From positions 210,344 through 274,343 of the forward strand of contig NZ_JBGCCT010000015.1 of NCBI RefSeq assembly GCF_041260665.1: a DNA stretch of 64,000 bases. The letters run 5' to 3'. The position numbers and the translations under genes are program-made. How positions within the stretch are numbered: position 1 is the stretch's first letter; each line of letters opens with the position of its first letter. Of this stretch, positions 16,487 through 24,470 are shown one piece after another. The notes beneath the pieces are model-generated. The model was not told the origin of the DNA. It saw only the letters and a list, made by a program, of their open reading frames with translations, and did no database searches. The DNA is from Catenulispora sp. GP43 (GTDB lineage: Bacteria > Actinomycetota > Actinomycetes > Streptomycetales > Catenulisporaceae).

Positions 16487-18514
16487 ATGAGAAGCCATGT
16501 CCAGCCGGGCCTGTGGGCCGCGGGCTGTGCCGTCGCGCTGGCGGTGACCTGTGTCGCCGCCGCGCCGGCCAACGCACAGGCACCCAGCGCGGCATCGGGA
16601 GACGGAACGTTGCAGGGCGCGTTCGCGGCGGCCGCGCACGAATCCGGGGTGCCGCTGAACGTCCTTGAGGCGCTCGCATATCAGGAGTCTGCTTGGAACG
16701 ACCACGGTGGTGCGCCGTCCACCTCCGGCGGTTACGGGATCATGCAGCTCACCGACGTCTCGGCCTCGACGCTGGACGGGCTCGACCCGGACAGCGCCAA
16801 GGCGGCGGCGATCGAGGCTGATCCGACGCTGGCCACCGCGCAGAGCGCGGCGAAGCTGATCGGGAAGGACAAGAGCGCCGTCGAGCGGGACGACGCGACG
16901 AACATCCGCGCCGGTGCCGCGCTGCTGGCGTCCGACGCGAAGAAGCTCGGCGGCGGGAAGCTCCCGGCCTCCGCCGGGGGCTGGTACGCGGCCGTCGCCA
17001 AGTACAGCGGTGCCGCCGACGCCGCGACGGCGAAGCAGTTCGCCGACCGGGTGTTCACCACCGTGCGGACCGGCATGGCCACCCCCGCCCTGACGCTCGC
17101 GGGCGACCCGTCCGTCGCGGCGGACGCCAGCTCTCTCAGCGCTCTGCATCTGAGCGCACAGGCGGTGACCAAGGCGGCGACGACCTCGCCGAACGGCACG
17201 CCGCTGCCGGAGTGCCCCGCCGACCTCAACTGCGACTACAACCCGGCGGCGCTGGCGCTGAACAACCCCGCGGACCTGTCGAGCTACGGCAACTACGACC
17301 CGGCGAACCGGCCGGCGCAGTCGGCGATCCGCTACATCACGATCCACGACACCGAGGACACCTACGCCGGGGCGATCTCGACGTTCCAGAACCCCGCGGT
17401 CTACGCCTCGGCGCACTACATCGTCCGTTCCTCGGACGGCCATGTGACGCAGGCCGTGCCGACCCAGGACATCGCCTGGGACTCCGGCAACTGGTCGATC
17501 TACCAGCACGCGGTCTCGATCGAGCACGAGGGCTGGGCGATCCACGGCGCCTCCTGGTACACCGAGGCGCAGTACGAGACCACCGCGGAACTGGTGCGCT
17601 ATCTGGCTGCCCGGTTCAACATCCCGCTGGACCGGCAGCACATCTTCGGCCACGACGAGGTGCCCGGCTCCAAGGACGCGAACCAGACCAGCCAGCACTG
17701 GGACCCGGGTCCGTACTGGGACTGGTCGCACTTCATGGACCTGGTCGGGGCGCCGATCGTGCCCTCCTTCAGCCCCTCGAAGCTGGCGGACCCCAGCTTC
17801 GACCCGCTGGGCTCCGTGGTGGTCGTGAAGCCCGACTTCCAGGGCAACCTGCAGGTGGTCTCCGGCTGCACCACGGCCAACGACCCGACGCCGGGCGCGG
17901 TCCCGGGCCAGTGCGGCGAGCAGCCGTCGCAGCCCACGAACTTCGTCTGGCTGCGCACCGCCGCGGACCCGAACGCGCCGCTGCTGTCCGAGCCGTACCT
18001 GCACGCCGACGGCTCTGCGGGCACCGACGCCGCCGACGACTGGGGCGACAAGGCGGTGACCGGTGAGAAGTTCGTGGTCGCGGACCGCAAGATCACCTCG
18101 GACGGTCTGTGGACGGCGATCTGGTACGGCGGCCGCGAGGCCTGGTTCGAGAGCCCGTGGTCGAACTTCTCGGCCCTGCCCTCCTCCGCGACGGTCGTCA
18201 CCCCCAAGCCCGGTGTGACCTCCATCCCGGTCTACGCGACGGCGGCCCCGGAGGCGTCGGCCTACCCGGCGCCGATCGCGGCGGTCGACCTGCGCACACC
18301 GAAGCTGCTGACCCTGTACTCGATCCCGGCCGGCCAGTCGTACGTGGCCGCCGGACCCGCCGTGAACGGCGAGTACTGGTACGCGCGCAACATCGACGGC
18401 TCCGCGCCGGACGACCGCACGGACGTGGTCGGGACCACGATGTTCTACCTGATCCAGTACAACCACCGGATGGCGTGGGTCAACGCGGCCGACGTGACCG
18501 TATCGCAGTCCTGA
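16487..18514 (+). CDS. Secreted bifunctional transglycosylase-like / N-acetylmuramoyl-L-alanine amidase
   Basis: A 675-residue exported protein. The signal peptide (MRSHVQPGLWAAGCAVALAV...) ends near ANAQA. Residues about 45-190 resemble a lytic transglycosylase: E67 in ALAYQESAW, followed by GGYGIMQLTD. A zinc Amidase_2 domain occupies about 275-420, with H287 (ITIHDTED), H389 (FGHDEVPGSKD) and DPGPYWDW. A C-terminal part of about 230 residues with two SH3-like regions probably binds the wall. The two catalytic domains would cut the glycan and the peptide link of peptidoglycan. It is transcribed alone and followed by a terminator hairpin. The in-frame GTG at 16478 is an alternative start. 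The last codons are copied in the downstream sequence (18521-18536). Confidence 0.88.
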   Translation: MRSHVQPGLWAAGCAVALAVTCVAAAPANAQAPSAASGDGTLQGAFAAAAHESGVPLNVLEALAYQESAWNDHGGAPSTSGGYGIMQLTDVSASTLDGLDPDSAKAAAIEADPTLATAQSAAKLIGKDKSAVERDDATNIRAGAALLASDAKKLGGGKLPASAGGWYAAVAKYSGAADAATAKQFADRVFTTVRTGMATPALTLAGDPSVAADASSLSALHLSAQAVTKAATTSPNGTPLPECPADLNCDYNPAALALNNPADLSSYGNYDPANRPAQSAIRYITIHDTEDTYAGAISTFQNPAVYASAHYIVRSSDGHVTQAVPTQDIAWDSGNWSIYQHAVSIEHEGWAIHGASWYTEAQYETTAELVRYLAARFNIPLDRQHIFGHDEVPGSKDANQTSQHWDPGPYWDWSHFMDLVGAPIVPSFSPSKLADPSFDPLGSVVVVKPDFQGNLQVVSGCTTANDPTPGAVPGQCGEQPSQPTNFVWLRTAADPNAPLLSEPYLHADGSAGTDAADDWGDKAVTGEKFVVADRKITSDGLWTAIWYGGREAWFESPWSNFSALPSSATVVTPKPGVTSIPVYATAAPEASAYPAPIAAVDLRTPKLLTLYSIPAGQSYVAAGPAVNGEYWYARNIDGSAPDDRTDVVGTTMFYLIQYNHRMAWVNAADVTVSQS

Positions 18515-18536
18515 TTCAATATCGCGGTCCTGATTC
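18502..18536 (+). repeat. Short tandem duplication at the 3' end of the amidase gene
   Basis: ATCGCAGTCCTGATTC (18502-18517), which contains the amidase stop codon, recurs as ATCGCGGTCCTGATTC at 18521-18536 with one difference and a 3-nt spacer. It looks like a recent slippage duplication and is probably neutral. Confidence 0.7.
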
Positions 18537-18553
18537 GCTGAACCGCAGGTGGC

Positions 18554-18592
18554 GGCCGTCGTATCGCTCGTGACACGGGCGATGCGACGGCC
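18554..18592 (+). terminator. Hairpin terminator after the amidase gene
   Basis: GGCCGTCGTATCGC (18554-18567) pairs with GCGATGCGACGGCC (18579-18592) over 14 positions with one G-T wobble and an 11-nt loop. It lies between the amidase stop and the methyltransferase promoter. Confidence 0.75.
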
Positions 18593-18613
18593 TTGGTGCC
18601 ACAATGGTCTGTC

Positions 18614-19438
18614 ATGGACTCGATAGACGCGGCCGAGTTGGCCCTGAGCCTGCCCGAGGTCGACCCCGACCGTCCGAGCCCGGCGCGCATCTACGACTTC
18701 TGGCTCGGCGGCTCGCAGAACTTCGAAGCGGACCGCGAGGCCGGCCGCCGGGCCGCCGCGGCGATGCCCTCGCTGCCGGCCTCCGCCCAGGCCAACCGGC
18801 TGTTCCTGCGGCACCTGGTCGAGAACCTGGCCGCCGAGCGCGGGATCACGCAGTTCCTGGACCTCGGCTCCGGCGTCCCCACGGTCGGCAACGTGCACGA
18901 GGTCGCGCAGGCGGCCGACCCGGACGCGACGGTCGTCTACATCGACCTGGACCCGGTGGCCATCGCGCACGCGCGGGCTTTACTGGCCGACAACGCGACC
19001 GCCCACGCGGCGCTGGCCGATCTGCGCGAGCCGGCGGCCGTCCTGGAGCACCCGCTGGTCCGCGACGCCATCGACTGGAGCGAGCCGGTCGCCGTGCTGC
19101 TGTTCTCGGTGCTGCACTTCATCCCGGACTCCGGCCGTCCCGGGGACCTCATCCGCGCCTTTCTGGGCCCGTGTGTCCCGGGCAGCTACCTGGCGCTCTC
19201 GCACGGCGCACCCGACGTCGACGCGCCCGAGGCGCAGAAGGCCGCGGTCCGCGAGTACGCCTCGCGCACCGGTGTGCCGGTCACGCCGCGCACCGCCGGG
19301 CAGATCACGCCGTGGCTCGCGGACTTGGAGATCCAGCCGCCGGGCGTGGAGGACATCCGGGTGTGGGTGCCCGCGCTGAACGAGAGCCACCAGATGATCG
19401 CACCGTTCGTCGGGGCACTGGCCCGCAAGCCCGCCTGA
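18614..19438 (+). CDS. SAM-dependent methyltransferase of the DUF574 / Methyltransf_19 family
   Basis: A 274-residue protein with the family opening S-P-A-R-I-Y-D-F-W-L-G-G-S-Q-N-F-E-A-D. The SAM-binding motif is FLDLGSGVPT, with the acidic YIDLDP about 30 residues later. This family is greatly expanded in Streptomyces and relatives, with mostly unknown substrates; some members sit beside conservon or signalling genes. ATG 18614 is preferred: a -10-like CACAAT (18600-18605) ends 8 nt before it, so the mRNA is probably leaderless. The GTG-initiated extension from 18593 would be upstream of that promoter. It is not obviously in an operon with its neighbours. Confidence 0.88.
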   Translation: MDSIDAAELALSLPEVDPDRPSPARIYDFWLGGSQNFEADREAGRRAAAAMPSLPASAQANRLFLRHLVENLAAERGITQFLDLGSGVPTVGNVHEVAQAADPDATVVYIDLDPVAIAHARALLADNATAHAALADLREPAAVLEHPLVRDAIDWSEPVAVLLFSVLHFIPDSGRPGDLIRAFLGPCVPGSYLALSHGAPDVDAPEAQKAAVREYASRTGVPVTPRTAGQITPWLADLEIQPPGVEDIRVWVPALNESHQMIAPFVGALARKPA

Positions 19439-19485
19439 CCACAGCGGGCCCGCCCGAGATGTGTATCAGCACCTAGAGTGGCGTC

Positions 19486-20361
19486 GTGAATCAGGGAATG
19501 CCGACCATCGCGCTCAGCTACACCACCCCCTTCTTCGGGGCCGACCCGGACCGCCTGGTCACCGTGGCCCGCCAAGCCGAGGAGTCCGGCTTCGAGGCCA
19601 TGTACGTGCCCGAACACGTGGCCGTCTACCCGGGAGCCGCGATCGGCGGCTGGCAGATTCCGACGGACATCCCGTTTCCGGACCCGCTGGACATCCTGAC
19701 CTTCGTCGCCGCGAACACCGAGCGGCTGCTGCTGGGCACCGGGGTCCTGCTGCTGCCGTACCACCATCCCGTCACCCTGGCGAAGCGCCTGGCCACCATC
19801 GACGTCCTGTCGCGCGGCCGCATGCGTCTGCTCGGCATCGGCGTCGGCGCCCTGCCCGGCGAGGCGGCGGCGGTCGGCGTCGACTACACGACCCGCGGCC
19901 GGCGCACCGACGAGGCGATCGACGTGATGCGCGCGCTGTGGGCGCCGGACCCGGACGGCGCGACCTTCCACGGCGAGTTCTTCACCCTGGACAACATCCA
20001 CAGCTACCCGAAGCCGCTGGCGGAATCCAGCCTGCCGATCCACATCGGCGGATCGAGCGAGGCCGCGGCCCGGCGCGCGGGACGGCGCGGCGACGGCTGG
20101 CTGCCTGGCGGCTCGCTCACCGCCGAGGGGCGCAAGGCGCTGTGGGAACTGGTGAAGTCGACGGCGGAGCAGGCGGGGCGCGACCCGGGCGCGATCGACT
20201 ACACGCGGATGGGATCGCTGGAGATGACGCCGGAGGAGGCCGAACAGCTCGGGACGCAGGGAGTCACGCGCATTGTGGTCGGTGCGCCGGCCGGGGAGCC
20301 GGACGAGCAGTGTGCCCAGTTGGTGGAGTTCGCTGAGCGGTTCGGCCTGGGGAAGGGCTGA
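19486..20361 (+). CDS. LLM-class F420-dependent oxidoreductase
   Basis: A 291-residue luciferase-like TIM-barrel protein (SYTTPFFGADPDRLV, AEESGFEAMYVPEHV, LAKRLATIDVLSRGRM, GIGVGALPGEA). In actinomycetes proteins of this size and motif set usually bind coenzyme F420 rather than FMN. The substrate is unknown. The GTG start at 19486 lies 6 nt after a -10-like TAGAGT (19474-19479), indicating a leaderless transcript. It is convergent with the CBS gene, with a short hairpin between them. Confidence 0.85.
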   Translation: MNQGMPTIALSYTTPFFGADPDRLVTVARQAEESGFEAMYVPEHVAVYPGAAIGGWQIPTDIPFPDPLDILTFVAANTERLLLGTGVLLLPYHHPVTLAKRLATIDVLSRGRMRLLGIGVGALPGEAAAVGVDYTTRGRRTDEAIDVMRALWAPDPDGATFHGEFFTLDNIHSYPKPLAESSLPIHIGGSSEAAARRAGRRGDGWLPGGSLTAEGRKALWELVKSTAEQAGRDPGAIDYTRMGSLEMTPEEAEQLGTQGVTRIVVGAPAGEPDEQCAQLVEFAERFGLGKG

Positions 20362-20364
20362 GGC

Positions 20365-20388
20365 GCGGCGGATTCACCAACCCGCCGC
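20365..20388. terminator. Weak bidirectional hairpin
   Basis: GCGGCGG (20365-20371) and CCGCCGC (20382-20388) form a 7-bp stem with a 10-nt loop between two convergent genes. There is no T-run. Confidence 0.4.
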
Positions 20389-20405
20389 AGCCTGCGCTCG
20401 CTGCA

Positions 20406-20822
20406 CTACCCCGCGCAGATCCGCTCGACGAACTCACCCAACTGCCGCTCGCTCAGGTGCGCCGCCAGGTCCGCCTCGCTGATCATGCCGACCAGACGCT
20501 TGTTCTCCACGACCGGCATGCGCCGGATGCGGCGGCTCTCCATCTCGTGCAGCACCTCTCCCACGTCGGCCCCGGCGTCGACCCAGCGGGGCGTGCCCTC
20601 GCAGAGGTCGGCGCAGCGGACGTGCGAGGGGTCGTGGCCGAGGGCTACGCACTTCACCACGATGTCGCGGTCGGTGATGATCCCGCACAGGCGCTCGTTC
20701 TGATCGCTGACCGGCAGGGCGCCGACATCGAGCTCGCGCATCAGCTCGGCGGCGCGGTCCAGGGTCTCCTCGCGGTAGATCCACTGGGCGCCGGGATGCA
20801 TGATGTCCTTGGCAGTGGCCAT
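20406..20822 (-). CDS. CBS-domain-pair protein
   Basis: A 138-residue protein made of two CBS motifs (residues about 8-65 and 75-130), with the typical ends GIITDRDI and GMISEADL. CBS pairs bind adenine nucleotides and usually regulate a partner enzyme or channel. Stand-alone copies of this size are common in actinomycetes and often linked to stress or dormancy. ATG 20822 is preceded by GGAGG. It lies 84 nt downstream of the alditol oxidase on the same strand and may be co-transcribed or independent. Confidence 0.9.
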   Translation of the reverse strand: MATAKDIMHPGAQWIYREETLDRAAELMRELDVGALPVSDQNERLCGIITDRDIVVKCVALGHDPSHVRCADLCEGTPRWVDAGADVGEVLHEMESRRIRRMPVVENKRLVGMISEADLAAHLSERQLGEFVERICAG

Positions 20823-20906
20823 GATCGCCTCCGTGGGCTCGGCCCCGTTGTGACTGCCCCTTCTATCGTGGTCACCAGATGCAGGGATGCGCCACCGGAG
20901 CCGCGA

Positions 20907-22178
20907 TCACGCGGCCGCGAGCAACCGCCGCACGAAGTCGTTGCGGAACTTCCCTTCGGGGTCATAGCGGTCCACCAGCTCCCGGAAGTCGCCGGCCCGC
21001 TCGTACCCGGCCATCGCAGCCGCCGGGCCGCCCGAGAACACCTTCCCCCAATGCGGACGCGCCCCCAGCGGCATCAAGGCCCGCTCGACCGCCGCCAGCG
21101 CCGGTTGCACGGCGGCCCGGTCGGCGATCCACGTGAAGTGGACCGCCACGCTGTCCCGCCGGTAGGCCGGGCTGAGCCACAGCTCGTCGGCGGCGACGGT
21201 CCGGATCTCGGAGATCTGCACCACCGGGGCGACGAGCGGCCCGAGTTCGCGCACCGCGTCGAGCGCCTCGGCGGCCCGCGACCGGGGGACGAAGAACTCT
21301 GATTGGAGCTCTGCGCCGCTGCTCGGTGTGAACTCGGGACGGAAATGCGGCAGCCGCTCATGCCAGGGTCCCGGGACGCCCAGCTGCTCGGTGCAGTTCT
21401 CGGCGGACATGCCGGGGATCGGGTGCGCGGCACGCGTCGCGAGACGGCCGCCCAGCCAGCCGTCCTCGGGCCGGGGAGTCTCCAACGCCTCCCCGACCAC
21501 CTTCGTCTTCACCCAGACCGACGCCTCGCCCCGCCACTCCGTGAAGGCGCTGACGCTGTATCCGGCGGAGAAGACCTCCTCGAACCGGGCGATGAGCTCG
21601 GGTACCGCAATGCCCTCATACACAGACTGTGCGACGTCGAACGTGGGCACCACGTCCACCGTCATCCGCGTGACCACTCCCAGTGCTCCGAGCCCGACCA
21701 CGGCACCGTCGAAGTCCGCCGAATCCCCCCGACTCAGCTCGACGACATCGCCATCCGGCCCCACCAGCTGCATGCCGCTCACGAGAGACGCAAGCCCCTG
21801 ATTCCCGTCCCCGGAGCCGTGCGTGCCGGTGGCGCACGCCCCGGCCAGCGAGATGTGCGGGAGCGAGGGCAGCGCCGCCAGGGCGAACCCCGCGGCGTGC
21901 AGTCGCGCCGCGAGATCCGCCAGCCGCAGGCCGGCCGAGACGGTCGCCGTGCCCGCGTCCGGGTCCACCCGCGCCTCGGCCGGCAGCGCGTCGAGCACGA
22001 CGAGGTCGCCATCAGTGTCGGTGTCGGCGAGCCGGTTGAACGAGTGCCCGGTCCCGAGCACCCGCACCGACCGCGCCCCGGCCACGATCCGCCGCACCTC
22101 GTCGAGCGAGGCCGGATAGTGGCTCCGGGCGGGGCTGAAGACGACGTTCCCAGCCCAGTTGCGGATCTGTGTGCTCAT
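20907..22178 (-). CDS. FAD-dependent alditol (sugar-alcohol) oxidase
   Basis: A 423-residue VAO/PCMH-type flavoenzyme. The N-terminal FAD domain has GTGHSFN, with H45 in the position of the covalent FAD histidine of Streptomyces AldO (His46), and then LPHISLAGACATGTHGSG. The C-terminal D-arabinono-1,4-lactone-oxidase-type domain includes NCTEQLGVPGPWHERLPHFR and PHWGKVF, characteristic of AldO/xylitol oxidases. The enzyme oxidises a terminal hydroxyl of polyols and makes hydrogen peroxide. ATG 22178 follows GGGAG; the extension to 22220 is rejected. It is the third gene of a likely operon after PhzF and an ornithine-cyclodeaminase-like gene, which makes a role outside simple polyol use possible. 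Confidence 0.9.
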   Translation of the reverse strand: MSTQIRNWAGNVVFSPARSHYPASLDEVRRIVAGARSVRVLGTGHSFNRLADTDTDGDLVVLDALPAEARVDPDAGTATVSAGLRLADLAARLHAAGFALAALPSLPHISLAGACATGTHGSGDGNQGLASLVSGMQLVGPDGDVVELSRGDSADFDGAVVGLGALGVVTRMTVDVVPTFDVAQSVYEGIAVPELIARFEEVFSAGYSVSAFTEWRGEASVWVKTKVVGEALETPRPEDGWLGGRLATRAAHPIPGMSAENCTEQLGVPGPWHERLPHFRPEFTPSSGAELQSEFFVPRSRAAEALDAVRELGPLVAPVVQISEIRTVAADELWLSPAYRRDSVAVHFTWIADRAAVQPALAAVERALMPLGARPHWGKVFSGGPAAAMAGYERAGDFRELVDRYDPEGKFRNDFVRRLLAAA

Positions 22179-22244
22179 CGGTCGGGATCTCCCAGTGTTC
22201 TCGGTAACATCGCCGACCATCGAGTCACGCCGCGGACCCGGATG

Positions 22245-23312
22245 TCAACGCCAGGACAGGTCCGGTGCTCCGGCCGGCTGACGCCCGGCGGCGGGAGCGG
22301 ATCCGTCGGTGCCGGCGAGGCCGCCGGTGCCTCCGAGGCCGCCAAGCCCGCCAAGGCCGTCGGCCAAGCGCTCCAGCGTGACGTTCGCCGCCGCGAGGTC
22401 CTGCACGCCCAACCCGATCAGCTTGCAGACGGTGATCTGCTCATCGGCGGAACGGCCGGACGTCAGTCCGGCGACGAGCTCGCCGAGTTCGATCGGCTCG
22501 GCCTTCGGTCGCACCCCTGCGCGGTGCGCATAGGCGAGATCGCCATACAGAGCGGTCAGTTCACGGCTGTCCACGACCACCAGATCGGCCCGGGCCACAA
22601 CCGCCGGAGCGAGCTCCACCTTGCCCGCGTCGTCCGCGCCCATGGAGGTCACATGCGTTCCCGGCGCCAGCCAGTCGGCCTCGACCAACGGCTGGGTGGC
22701 AGCTGTCGCCGTGATCAGGACGTCAACGCCGACAACGGCATCGCGCGCCGTTGGTACGACCAGGACGTCGACTCCGTCCAACCGCCGCCGAAGTGCCGCA
22801 GCCACGCGTCGGGCCGCCTCGGCGTTTCGCCCCCAGATCCGCACGGAGGCCACAGGACGCTCGGCAGCCGCGGCGAGAACCTGGAGGTACGCCTGCACCC
22901 CGGTACCCAGTACTCCCACGGTACTGCTGTCCTCCCGGGCCAACAGCCGCGTGGCCAACGCGCCGGCCGCCGCGGTCCGTACGTCGGAGAGGTGGTGACC
23001 GTCGCGGAGCAACGCCACCGGCTCGCCGGTCCGCGCGTCGAAGGCCATGATCACCCCGCTCGCGCCGTGGCCGGCGAACCAGCTGCCGACCTTGACGACG
23101 AACACCGGCGAGCCGGGCAGCCATGCGGACTTGACGTGCACGTCGCCCTCGGGGCCGGCGGGGGCGAACACCGAAACTGGGGACTCCCCCAGTTTCCGGC
23201 TGTAGTCGGCGAACGCGCGCGCGACCGGTTCGATCAGGTCCTCGAAGCCGATCGCGGCGCGGATCGCGTCGGGCTCGAACGAGACCATTCCGGCCACCGA
23301 CGCGGCGCTCAT
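22245..23312 (-). CDS. Ornithine cyclodeaminase / mu-crystallin family protein
   Basis: A 355-residue NAD(P)-binding protein of the OCD family: VHVKSAWLPG near the active site, LRDGHHLSDVRTAAAGALATRLLA, and the Rossmann motif VGVLGTGVQAYLQV. Members are ornithine cyclodeaminases, alanine dehydrogenases or ketimine reductases; the substrate cannot be read from sequence. The last 35 residues are a Gly/Ala/Pro-rich tail (GLGGLGGLGGTGGLAGT), unusual for the family. The start ATG 23312 overlaps the stop of PhzF (ATGA), so the two are coupled. AldO follows after 66 nt. Confidence 0.87.
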   Translation of the reverse strand: MSAASVAGMVSFEPDAIRAAIGFEDLIEPVARAFADYSRKLGESPVSVFAPAGPEGDVHVKSAWLPGSPVFVVKVGSWFAGHGASGVIMAFDARTGEPVALLRDGHHLSDVRTAAAGALATRLLAREDSSTVGVLGTGVQAYLQVLAAAAERPVASVRIWGRNAEAARRVAAALRRRLDGVDVLVVPTARDAVVGVDVLITATAATQPLVEADWLAPGTHVTSMGADDAGKVELAPAVVARADLVVVDSRELTALYGDLAYAHRAGVRPKAEPIELGELVAGLTSGRSADEQITVCKLIGLGVQDLAAANVTLERLADGLGGLGGLGGTGGLAGTDGSAPAAGRQPAGAPDLSWR

Positions 23313-24178
23313 GCCGGGATCCGATCGAGCGTGCCCCGGCCGACGAACGCGACGTCGGCGCCCACCTCGACCGAGGAGACATCGGTGCCGCCGCCATGGG
23401 CCCGGATGGTGATGGTGCTCGGACGGCCCAGGAAGCGTCCCTGGTGGAGGGTCGCGGTCTCGCCGTCGCCGAGCCGGTCATGGCGGCGCAGGTATGCGGC
23501 CACGCAGCCGGCCGCGCTTCCGGTGGCGACGTCTTCGACGAGGCCGTCGTTGTTCCAGTGCCGGCCTTCCATGGCCGCCGTGTCCAGCAGGTACGCGAAC
23601 TGCGCTCCGAGGGCTTCGAGGCGCTTTTCCAGGTCTGGCACGACGATCCGGGCCCGGTCGAGCGCACCGGTGCGGACGGGCAGGATCAGGTAGCGCAGGC
23701 CGGTGGACACCACCTGCGGCGGGAGTCCGGGTTCGAGATCGTCCGCGTCGAGGCCGAACCATGCAGCCGCGTCGTCGGGAACTGCGGCCCGCGCGTCGAA
23801 CTCCGCAGGGCCCTGATCCAGGACGGCCGCGAAGTGGCCAGGGCCGCGACGCCGCGTGGTGAGCTGCACGGTGCGCGCCGGGAGGGTGATGGTCCAGGTC
23901 TCGGGGGATTCGCCGCCGTGCAGCTCGTGCAGGACGCAGGCCGCGCCGAGCACCGGATGCCCGGCGAAGTCCAGTTCCTCGAAGAGATCGAAGACCCGGG
24001 CGTCCCGACGGCGGGCATCGTCCCCGGCCGGCGCCAGGAAGATCGATTCGAAGTGCCGCAGCTCGCGGGTGATCCGGGCCATCTGGTCCCCGGTGAGCCC
24101 GGACGCGTCCGCGAACACGGCGAGGCTGTTGCCCGAGTAGGGCTGCGACGTGAAGACATCGACGTGGAAGTACTGCAT
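23309..24178 (-). CDS. PhzF-family isomerase
   Basis: A 289-residue protein with the PhzF/diaminopimelate-epimerase fold. The opening QYFHVDVFTSQPYSGNSLAVF and the catalytic glutamate E44 in ELRHFESIF (E45 in PhzF) are clear, as are DFAGHPVLGAA in the N-terminal half and EDVATGSAAG in the C-terminal half. PhzF catalyses an isomerisation in phenazine synthesis, but most homologues outside phenazine clusters have unknown substrates, and no other phz gene is present here. It is the first gene of the PhzF-OCD-AldO operon. Upstream is an AT-rich intergenic region shared with a small ORF on the other strand. Confidence 0.9.
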   Translation of the reverse strand: MQYFHVDVFTSQPYSGNSLAVFADASGLTGDQMARITRELRHFESIFLAPAGDDARRRDARVFDLFEELDFAGHPVLGAACVLHELHGGESPETWTITLPARTVQLTTRRRGPGHFAAVLDQGPAEFDARAAVPDDAAAWFGLDADDLEPGLPPQVVSTGLRYLILPVRTGALDRARIVVPDLEKRLEALGAQFAYLLDTAAMEGRHWNNDGLVEDVATGSAAGCVAAYLRRHDRLGDGETATLHQGRFLGRPSTITIRAHGGGTDVSSVEVGADVAFVGRGTLDRIPA

Positions 24179-24250
24179 GATCGCGACGCTACGCGGCTGT
24201 CGGACTCAAAGGAACTGGCAAATTTCGACCCCCTCATATAAGAATCGCTT

Positions 24251-24403
24251 ATGGTTCAGGACTTGGAGACCGGCCGCGCGGTGGACGACGCGGCGCTGCT
24301 TCCAGTCCTGCCGGATGTCGTGCTCGGGCTGGTCCGGCACTCGCGGACGGCCGGCGATCCCTTGATCGACGCGGTGGAAGCGGTGCTTCGGGGCGTCGTG
24401 TGA
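24251..24403 (+). pseudogene. 50-aa ORF, possible remnant of a LysR-type regulator
   Basis: ATG 24251 to TGA 24401-24403 gives a 50-residue product (MVQDLETGRAVDDAALLPVL...). A -10-like TATAAG (24237-24242) ends 8 nt upstream. The middle, LLPVLPDVVLGLV followed by DPLIDAVEAVL, looks like the last strand and helix of LysR effector domains (V-x-V-L-P-D ... A-x-I-D-x-V-x-x-x-L). A divergent LysR gene beside phzF would be a normal arrangement. It may be the leftover 3' end of such a gene or a genuine small protein. Similarity is by eye only. Confidence 0.35.
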
Positions 24404-24470
24404 CCTCGGGACGCCGAAGAGCTCTGTCACCGAAGTGAAATCAGAGCCCTGTGGCAACTCTTCCACGGCG

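Noticed and set aside
14206..16572. A 788-codon frame antisense to the SARP gene.
   Set aside because: The SARP reading has clear domains and the antisense product has none.
22245..24178. Phenazine biosynthesis, from the phzF homologue.
   Set aside because: phzA-E and phzG are absent; PhzF-family proteins are mostly not phenazine enzymes.
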